Shown in pieces: positions 57,188 to 64,000 of a stretch of DNA of 64,000 nt. Every line of letters starts with the position of its first letter. Within the stretch, counting starts at the first letter, position 1. This stretch comes from Anthopleura xanthogrammica (Eukaryota; Cnidaria; Anthozoa; Actiniaria; Actiniidae): NCBI GenBank assembly GCA_964019055.1, contig OZ025219.1, positions 8,746,388 to 8,810,387 on the forward strand, read 5' to 3'. The notes under the pieces are model-generated. The model was not told where the DNA came from. It searched no databases and saw only the letters and a list, made by a program, of their open reading frames with translations. A program made the position numbers and the translations under genes.

Positions 57188-57896
57188 TGGCTGATAAGGA
57201 GACGTGGAATTGGCTGAGAGTCGGTGATCTGAAGAGAGAAACTGAAGGGCTAATCATTACTGCTCAAGACCAAGCTATAAGAACTAACGCAATAAAGGCT
57301 AAAATCGAAAATCAAGAAGTGTCTGAAAACTGCAGAATGTGTGGCACATGTGAGGAAACTGTAAAACATATTATTTGTGCCTGCAGTAAACTTGCACAGA
57401 TAGAGTACAAGCGTCGGCACGACACACTTGCTGGACTACTGCACTGGGAACTTTGCAAGAAATAAGGATTACCATGTTGTGACAAATGGTATGAACATGA
57501 TCCTGATAGTGTAATGGAGAACCATGAAGTGAAGTTGCAGTGGGACTTTACCATCCAGACAGATAGGATAATCCAGGCTAGGCGTCCGGTTATAGTTCTG
57601 GTTGAGAAGGAATTGAACAAAACCTGGATTATCGATGTAGCTGTGCCTGCTGACAGAAGGATTGAAATCAAAGAGCTTGAGAAGATAGAAAAATACCAGG
57701 ACCTTGCCAGAGAACTAAAAAAGATATGGAAAACAAAGGTGAAAGTAGTACCAGTAGTAGTGGGAAGTTTAGGCTCAGTGTCAAAGAGACTGAAGGAATA
57801 TGTAACTATGTTAGGCATAAGTAACAGGATAACAACACTTCAGAAATCCGCAATTTTAGGAACTGCCAGAATACTAAGGAAAGTCTTGGAACTTTA
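57187..57896 (+). mobile_element. 5'-truncated LINE C-terminus with Zn knuckle and endonuclease-like domain
   Basis: The + strand reads NWLRVGDLKRETEGLIITAQ, a zinc-binding CRMC...HIICAC motif, QWDFTIQTDRIIQARRPVIV, WIIDVAVPADRR and ending GTARILRKVLEL. The order (CCHC, then PD-(D/E)xK-like) fits LINEs with a restriction-like endonuclease. One in-frame TAA at 57463-57465 breaks it, and the expected acidic residue after RP is lost, so it is dead. It starts directly after (TAA)n. Confidence 0.75.
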
Positions 57897-58104
57897 AAGG
57901 AAAAAAAAAAGGGGGGGGGGGGGGAGGGATAAAAGAAAGAAAAAGAAAAAGTCAAGCAGCATTGTAACAATAGGTTAAAGGTTTCGGTTAGATTTTGAAA
58001 TGACAGTTTGAAGTCTTAGGTCTTGGGGAAAAGACCCGACTAGTAATTTTACCAGGGAAAAATCATATCTATCAACTTTTTCTGAGGTTAAAATAAAATA
58101 ATAA

Positions 58105-59160
58105 TAATAATAATAACTTTATTAACGTGTCTAGGTATTTAGTTTATACAACTAATTGGGGACACTAAAAAAATATATAGAAAAAATAAATATATATTAA
58201 CATAAAATAATTAGTAGTAAAATTTAAAATTTATATCTAATATTAAATCTGTTTATATCTAAACATTAAACTAAGCTAGGTTAAGAAAATCTAATAAAAT
58301 ATATCAATAAAAATAGTAAAAGAATAATGAATTGATTAAGAATAAATAACTAGTCACGAGCTGCACAACTTACAGCAATTGGTATTGTTTTCTAAAAGCT
58401 TAGATAAGTCCCGGGGGGGGGGGGGGGGAAGTACTCCCCTATATTTGCTATACGGGTATGTGCCGCCCGATAGGGTATGGTTTTTTGGCTTTTAGGTCTG
58501 GGGTAGGGTATCATTTTTTTACAATTTGTCTGGGGAAGGGTAAGGTTTTTGTCTGGGATAGGGTATCTTTTTGACATTTTTTCTGGGATAGGGTTATGTT
58601 TTAGTTGTTTTAGCCTGGTAGGCTACGTTTTCTGCCGGCACAAAAAAAACCGATTTAAATTTAATTAAACAATTGCCAAATAGTTATTGAAATCTATTGA
58701 ATAACCGTTTTTTGCATATCAAAAGTCTGGGATAGGGTTTACAATTCCTAGGTTTAGTCTGGGGTAGGGTATATGAAATCAAAATTCTAGGTCTGGGATA
58801 GGGTCAGGGTTTTGAGGACCTGGCGGTATACCCCCACCCAAGTTGGGGTGGTAGTACCCCCCCCCCCCCCCCCGGGGGATAAGTCAATTTTCCTAATTTT
58901 CATTTTAAAAGAGTTAACACTAACCGACGATCTTAGATCCATATCAAGCTTTGACCAAATATGTGGCCCTAAATACCTAATAGAATGTTTACCATAACTC
59001 ACAGTATCAAATCTAGGAATATTGAAATCATTATTTCTAAGTGAATATCGCGTATTTGTTTGACTAAATAGCTCGTTAATGATACTTGGCGCGAGTCCAT
59101 GATTGACTTTATACATTAACACTGCTATGTCCTGTAAACGGCGACTCAATAATGAAGTTA
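58105..59160 (-). mobile_element. 5'-truncated CR1/jockey-like LINE 3' end
   Basis: The minus strand from about 59155 encodes RLQDIAVLMYKVNHGLAPSI, FDTVSYGKHSIRYLGPHIWS and NSFKMKIRKIDLS, the typical C-terminal end of anthozoan LINE reverse-transcriptase proteins. The frame continues after the nested insertion as LSKLLENNTNCCKLCSS and stop. The 3' end has (TTA)n at 58100-58115. It is interrupted by the element at 58411-58877. Confidence 0.85.
58411..58877. mobile_element. Poly-G/poly-C-ended element nested in the LINE, 8-bp target duplication
   Basis: Left end CCGGGGGG(n)AAGTACTCCC mirrors right end GTAGTACCCCC(n)GGGG. The 8-bp direct repeat GATAAGTC flanks it (58403-58410 and 58878-58885). 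The interior repeats TCTGGGRTAGGGTA words. It splits the last codons of the LINE. An 8-bp target duplication is typical of hAT-like elements (inference). Confidence 0.85.
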
Positions 59161-59354
59161 AATTAGCTCTTTTAAGAAGTTATCAATTTACAATGGAATA
59201 GAGTACGTAACAGTCTAAGGATCATAAACTTAAAGTCTGCCTATTCATTCTTGAGAGTTAGATTTGACCCCACGAGCGTGCGCGCGCTCAAAAACCGCTG
59301 AATTACAATAAACACTTTTTTTCCTTTATTTTGAATTAGCGTTAATATTAATCG

Positions 59355-59485
59355 TGACCTAAATCCAGGTCCTAGTGATCCTGGTCCTAGTGATGAACCT
59401 TGGGAAAATCCCATGTTGGTGATTCTATTTCTCATTTCCAGTGACCTAAATCCCAGTCCTAGTGATAAACCTTGGAGAAATCCAA
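59355..59485. repeat. Unit-2 copy of the 72-bp minisatellite
   Basis: One to two units (CCCATGTTGGTGATTCTATT, CCCAGTCCTAGTGATAAACC), against about ten in unit 1. Confidence 0.9.
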
Positions 59486-59489
59486 TGTC

Positions 59490-59657
59490 AATAGACCTTT
59501 TTAGCTTCGTTGTTTGTTGTGCCCATTTCAGACCATGTGATGCCACTCTTGGGAGCTGATTCTTTCATGTGTAAATATTTTAACAAAAGAACATTTCTCA
59601 AGGGAATGTCATGTGGTCTGAAATGGGCAATTTGCATACGAAGCTAAAAAGGTCTAT
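59490..59657. mobile_element. MITE family 4, complete copy with empty-site comparison
   Basis: Ends AATAGACCTTTTTAGCTTCG and CGAAGCTAAAAAGGTCTATT are inverted, with inner CCCATTTCAGACCATGTG / CATGTGGTCTGAAATGGG. The duplicated locus at 51596-51625 lacks the element (GAAATCCAAAG then GGTGATATAATATTC), so insertion followed the duplication. Confidence 0.9.
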
Positions 59658-59882
59658 TTGGTGATATAATATTCTAATTCTCCGTCGCTGCCAGATTCCA
59701 TTTTTTCAGGACAAAAATAAAAACGATACTCACATGGATTCAGTTAAAAAAATTGGAGCTTAAATTTCCCCGTACCTCCCCTCCCTAACAAAAAATATCA
59801 TGTTTGCCTGGCTGCTAAGCCAAAACAACAACAAAATGGCGGACGAAACGAAGTGCGAATAAAAACAGAAAAGAAACCTAAA

Positions 59883-62409
59883 ATGCTCAGTGCAGTTACG
59901 CATATAGCACTAAACCAAGACCATGGTATGATTTTCCTAATGTTCAAGATTATATTTTGCGATATTGATTGTGTGTAATGGTTAGTTATCTTGATAAAAA
60001 AGCTTGAAGCTCAAGACCAAGAGGAAATGTCGTCATTTTGCAAAATTTAGAATTGACAGCCTTTTCCTCTTTGTTTGGATTATAACTATTTTTCGTTTTA
60101 TTTTATCTTAATAATGAGCAATCCTTCTTTAATATATATTTAGAAATTAGGTTTTCGTTTAACTTGTTATTTTATGAGTTTCATGATTGTCTGGAGAAAA
60201 ATGCCTTAGTAAGCTTATAATTTAACTTTTACTAATATTCTTGTATTTAGGGTGTTTTGTGTCTAGTGTTGACGGTGGATTTAGAGTGTACAACACCGAA
60301 CCTTTGTCCGAGAAAACCAGGATAGGTAAATGATAAAAATTAGACTAGTATATATTTAAAAGTTTGATTTCAAGATCTCAAAAAGTATTGCAGGCAGGCA
60401 TGGGAACAAGAAAATGTTGGGCAAATATTTTTTGGGTCCCTGTAGTGGAGCTCTGCTCTGTGGTTTTACCCTGCCCATGTGGCAAAGTTTGTTAATAAAT
60501 AAATAAAATAACTGAGGAGAAGGTACTGCCTTTGTAATAATATCTGCAAATGGTTAGACTTTCACATGGCTTGGATAATCACGTTAATGGTGGTCCCGTC
60601 CCTTTCAACTTAAGAGATGGTAAACGAGGGCCACAGATTTGTCAGTTGAATAACTGTTATGTGCTACCCTCTATAAACAAAATTTTATGATTTAATATAA
60701 GGAAAATGGATAAAGGATAATAATGCTTCCTGTATAGTTCATAAATTGTTATGTATGTGTGATATTTTATAACTTTCAGAGGTAACTGAGCTCTACCAGA
60801 TATCTCAAGTTCATATGCTGTACAGAACAAACTTACTTGCTATTGTTGGCACTGGTCCAGGAGCAAGATTCTCAAATGACAAAGGTACATGCTTACTACC
60901 TTCGTATTCTAACACAGGATTCCCATCTCTTGTTTTAATAGAAGTCATGACACAGGGATCCCAGTTTTAATAGTTTTGTTTCTTTTAGTTTGCATCTGGG
61001 ATGACACCCTCAAGAAGATGGTTCTTGAATTCACTTATGGCTCACCAGTGATGACAGTCCGACTTAGAAGAGATCAGCTGATTGTTGTTCTTAAAAACAA
61101 AATACATGTGTATACATTCCCCAATGACCCTCAAAAAGTGCTGTACTTTGATACGAGAGACAATCCCACAGGTACATAGACTTATCTTTCTTTACAGTTC
61201 CTTACCACATCCATGCACAAGCTCTAAGATCTTAGGATTTCTCTACATGTATATCAAGTAGAGTCTGTCAGGTCTCTTCTTGATTCAAGGCTTTTTCTCC
61301 AAGTTCTCCAGTTTTCCTCCCTCCCCAAAACCTAACACACTAATTTGCAATTCAATCTGTGAATGAGCTGTGTCCTGACTTAGATCAGCCCAGAGGTTGG
61401 TTCAGGGTTCAATCTGTTAAGAATGAGCTGTGTCCTGACTTAGATCAGCCCAGAGGTTGGTTCAGGGCTCGATCTGTGACTTAGCCATGCCCTGACTTAG
61501 ATCAGCCCAAGGGTTGGTTCAGGGCTCGATCTATGAGTTAGCCATGCCCTGACTTAGATCAGCCCAGAGGTTGGTTCAGGGTTCAATCTGTTAAGAATGA
61601 GCTGTGTCCTGACTTAGATCAGCCCAGAGGTTGGTTCAGGGCTCGATCTGTGACTTAGCCATGCCCTGACTTAGATCAGCCCAAGGGTTGGTTCAGGGCT
61701 CGATCTATGAGTTAGCCATGCCCTGACTTAGATCAGCCCAGAGGTTGGTTCAGGGTTCAATCTGTTCAGAATGAGCTGTGTCCTGACTTTCATCAGTCTA
61801 GAGGCTGTTTCAGGGTATTGATAAAGTTTGAAGATTTTTTTTATTAATTAATGAATGGAAATACTTGATTCTTGATTTCTTTAGGTTTATGTGAAGTAAG
61901 TCCAAGTACTGAGAGACCTCTGCTGATTTTCCCAGCTCACAAGTGTGGAAGTGTACAGCTTGTGGTTAGTATGATAAAGCCCTCCACAGTACATGAAGCA
62001 ATCTTCATAGTATCGGTTTTATATCAGTTGTAAATATTATAATATTAATATGTTGACAAAATTTCTAGTTATTCTTTTTCTAACCAAAGTATTGGCCCAA
62101 AAGAATGTGTTATTTACTTGTGCTTTACATGATATACGAAACCTGCAACACCATTGGACAATTGCCTTTGAGTCGGAATTTCAAAATATGGCTTATTCCC
62201 AACATTTGCAATTTGAATTTCAAATTGTGGTAAAAGTAGATTCTACTGAAGCATGATGCATGTTGTTCTGGTGTTTGTTTTTATAGTATCTTAGCAACAG
62301 GCAACCTGACAGCTCATCAGCACCATTCACCATCAATGCTCACAAGGGAGAATTGGCTTGCCTGGCAGTGAATCAACAGGGAACCCAACTGGCTACAGCA
62401 TCACAAAAG
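59883..62409 (+). CDS. WDR45: WD repeat protein WDR45/WIPI4, first six exons
   Basis: Exons 59883-59925, 60251-60325, 60780-60884, 60989-61171, 61885-61964 and 62287-62409 join in phase to 203 aa, leaving in phase 0 for exons beyond the window. Start [15 protein letters not shown], then [78 protein letters not shown] and [20 protein letters not shown]. It is closer to WIPI4 than WIPI3 at VLKN, DTRDNP and HKCGS. WIPI4 is a PROPPIN that binds PI3P and ATG2 in autophagosome growth. The FRRG-type lipid motif and the last blades are not in the window. A short upstream frame (MADETKCE-stop) precedes the ATG. Confidence 0.93.
61340..61815. repeat. 57-60-bp satellite with higher-order ABC structure
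   Basis: Eight units share TCCTGACTTAGATCAGCCCA and GGTTGGTTCAGGG. Three variants (A: AATCTGTTAAGAATGAGCTG; B: GATCTGTGACTTAGCC; C: GATCTATGAGTTAGCC) run A A B C A B C A, so ABC (about 174 bp) was duplicated as a block. It lies in WDR45 intron 4 and seems to have grown from a SINE tail (GTTTTCCTCCCTCCCC at 61311). Confidence 0.93.
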
Positions 62410-63350
62410 GTATGTATGTAATGATGGCATGGATTACTCAGGAAGCACAGGTGACATTCCAGTAAGAGTGCTTGCCTCTCATCAATGTGACCAGGGTTCC
62501 AGTCCCACTGGACTCAGTGTCGTATGTGAGTAAGAGTTGCATGTTGGTTCTGTCCTGTGCTTTGAGGGTTCTCGAGTTTTCCTCTTTCCACAAAAATCAC
62601 CTTCTGCATTCCAATTGGAATTTCAGTGGACGAATAGCTACTCTGTAGAGATGCCACTGCTAAATCCCTTTTTTTTTTGTTTTTATTTAGTTTCTAAGCA
62701 ATAGTTCCATTTCTCAATGACTACTTCTGGTTTTAATGACAACAGACTCATATACACAGCTTTGGCCTCATCTGTGAGCTACTTATTCATAGACACCATT
62801 AGAAGTCTGAGGCAGTTCATTTATTTTTGAAGCTGAGGTTCGTCACAATGTTTAATACGTGCTCTGGTTCTTTAACACCCCATGTTCTTCATCCTTCATG
62901 AAAATAGGACCATCAAATCAAAGTCCTCGTCTAATAAGGATAGCATTCTAGTGTACCGCTCTGAACATTCAACCCACATGAATAATTGATGCCCACATTC
63001 ATTATGAAAATGAAAGATATGTTGGTGAAAGTGTATGATATATGGTAACACGAAGCAACAACTGGTAAAGCAGTGGTGGTTTTCGATGTATTCACTTTTC
63101 TTTCACACATTGATGAGCAGGTCTGATAAAAAAAACTCTAGGGCGTCTTACGAAGTAGCCTCGTCCCCCGCGAAAGCAAACATATCTTAGGAACATTTAG
63201 CTGTTAGTGTGAGGTTGAAAAAGCGAACCTTTACTAGCAAGACTTTCTATCTTTTCTATTGATGGTTATGTGTGTTAATGATGTGGACTAAAACTCTGCA
63301 CGTGTTGGTGAGATATCAAGCATATTTCATTGACTTTATTAACATGTGGT
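62410..63350. other. WDR45 intron or 3' region with no exon seen
   Basis: Nothing resembling WDR45 blades 5-7 is visible on the + strand. It contains one SINE (62446-62600). Confidence 0.5.
62446..62600 (+). repeat. tRNA-derived SINE
   Basis: CCAGTAAGAGTGCTTGCCTC (A box region) and GGTTCCAGTCCC (B box) precede GAGGGTTCTCGAGTTTTCCTC, the same tail as the other copies. Confidence 0.65.
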
Positions 63351-63366
63351 GGCTCCTAAAAGAGCC
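63351..63366 (-). terminator. Histone mRNA 3' stem-loop
   Basis: The minus strand reads GGCTCTTTTAGGAGCC followed by ACCACA: a 6-bp stem with UUUA loop, 30 bp after the H3 stop. This is the SLBP-bound processing signal of replication-dependent histone mRNAs, which replaces a poly(A) tail. Confidence 0.93.
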
Positions 63367-63395
63367 GTTTGTTTGGTTTGACTTGGAGAAGTCAC

Positions 63396-63950
<555 letters not shown>

Positions 63951-64000
63951 GACGTTTTATCCCGCCACGATTCAAACGTATTATTGCTTGAAGCTCAAAA

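Larger units (their letters stand above)
42948..60788. other. Tandem segmental duplication (two units)
   Basis: Unit 1 (42948-52278) runs from FSTL-like intron 5 through ANK-ART copy A to the start of a WDR45 exon 3. Unit 2 (52279-60788) runs from the same point of FSTL intron 5 through ANK-ART copy B to the same point of the real WDR45 exon 3. The junction at 52277-52278 joins GAGGTAACTG (WDR45) to CTTATTTTAATTC (FSTL) with TG shared. Later deletions and insertions make the units unequal. Confidence 0.85.

Overview
This is a eukaryotic, intron-rich window (about 60% A+T). Its single-copy genes are metazoan (SVIP, YJU2/CCDC94, STRAP, GAS2-like, FSTL4/5-like, WDR45/WIPI4, histone H3). The mix of a TRIM-NHL gene, a secreted protein ending in a nematocyst-type cysteine motif, many short palindromic MITEs, tRNA-derived SINEs and LINE tails suggests a cnidarian, probably an anthozoan (sea anemone or coral). 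The species cannot be fixed from sequence alone. All exon models below come from reading splice sites and codon phase by eye; every internal junction listed keeps phase.

Layout, left to right. (1) 88-5545 (+): the 3' half of a proline-rich, SH3-ligand-bearing protein; its introns hold two large tetranucleotide arrays. (2) 5546-8145: intergenic, with MITEs and several TGACGTCA palindromes. (3) 8146-12571 (-): a nine-exon secreted protein with signal peptide, Ala-rich/RRPGSSA repeat segment, SEA-like domain and C-terminal Cys/Pro domain. (4) 14157-17460 (+): GAS2-like CH+GAR protein. (5) 18980-21229 (-): intronless TRIM-NHL. (6) 22954-24763 (-) SVIP and 25351-28572 (+) YJU2, head to head. (7) 31111-37076 (-) STRAP and 38518-44381 (+) an FSTL4/5-like secreted protein, also divergent. 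(8) 42948-60788: a tandem segmental duplication of about 9 kb. (9) 59883-62409 (+): the first six exons of WDR45/WIPI4, running toward the right edge. (10) 63396-63806 (-): a replication-type histone H3 gene with its 3' stem-loop.

The most interesting part is region 8. The ancestral order appears to have been FSTL - novel gene - WDR45. A tandem duplication with one breakpoint in FSTL intron 5 and the other at the start of WDR45 exon 3 gave two copies of the novel gene. It also left a 5' WDR45 fragment fused to a 3' FSTL fragment at about 52278. The novel gene encodes a J-like domain without HPD, ankyrin repeats and a putative ADP-ribosyltransferase-type C-terminal domain. Copy A (47928-49238) is intact. 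Copy B (54500-55843) has one in-frame TAG that separates the J-like part from the ankyrin/ART part.

Most of the remaining DNA is repeats: at least ten MITE-like inverted-repeat families (several with two or more copies here), one element with 9-bp target duplications and an internal minisatellite, one poly-G-ended element nested in a LINE with an 8-bp target duplication, retroelement C-termini, and several minisatellites, one with higher-order structure.
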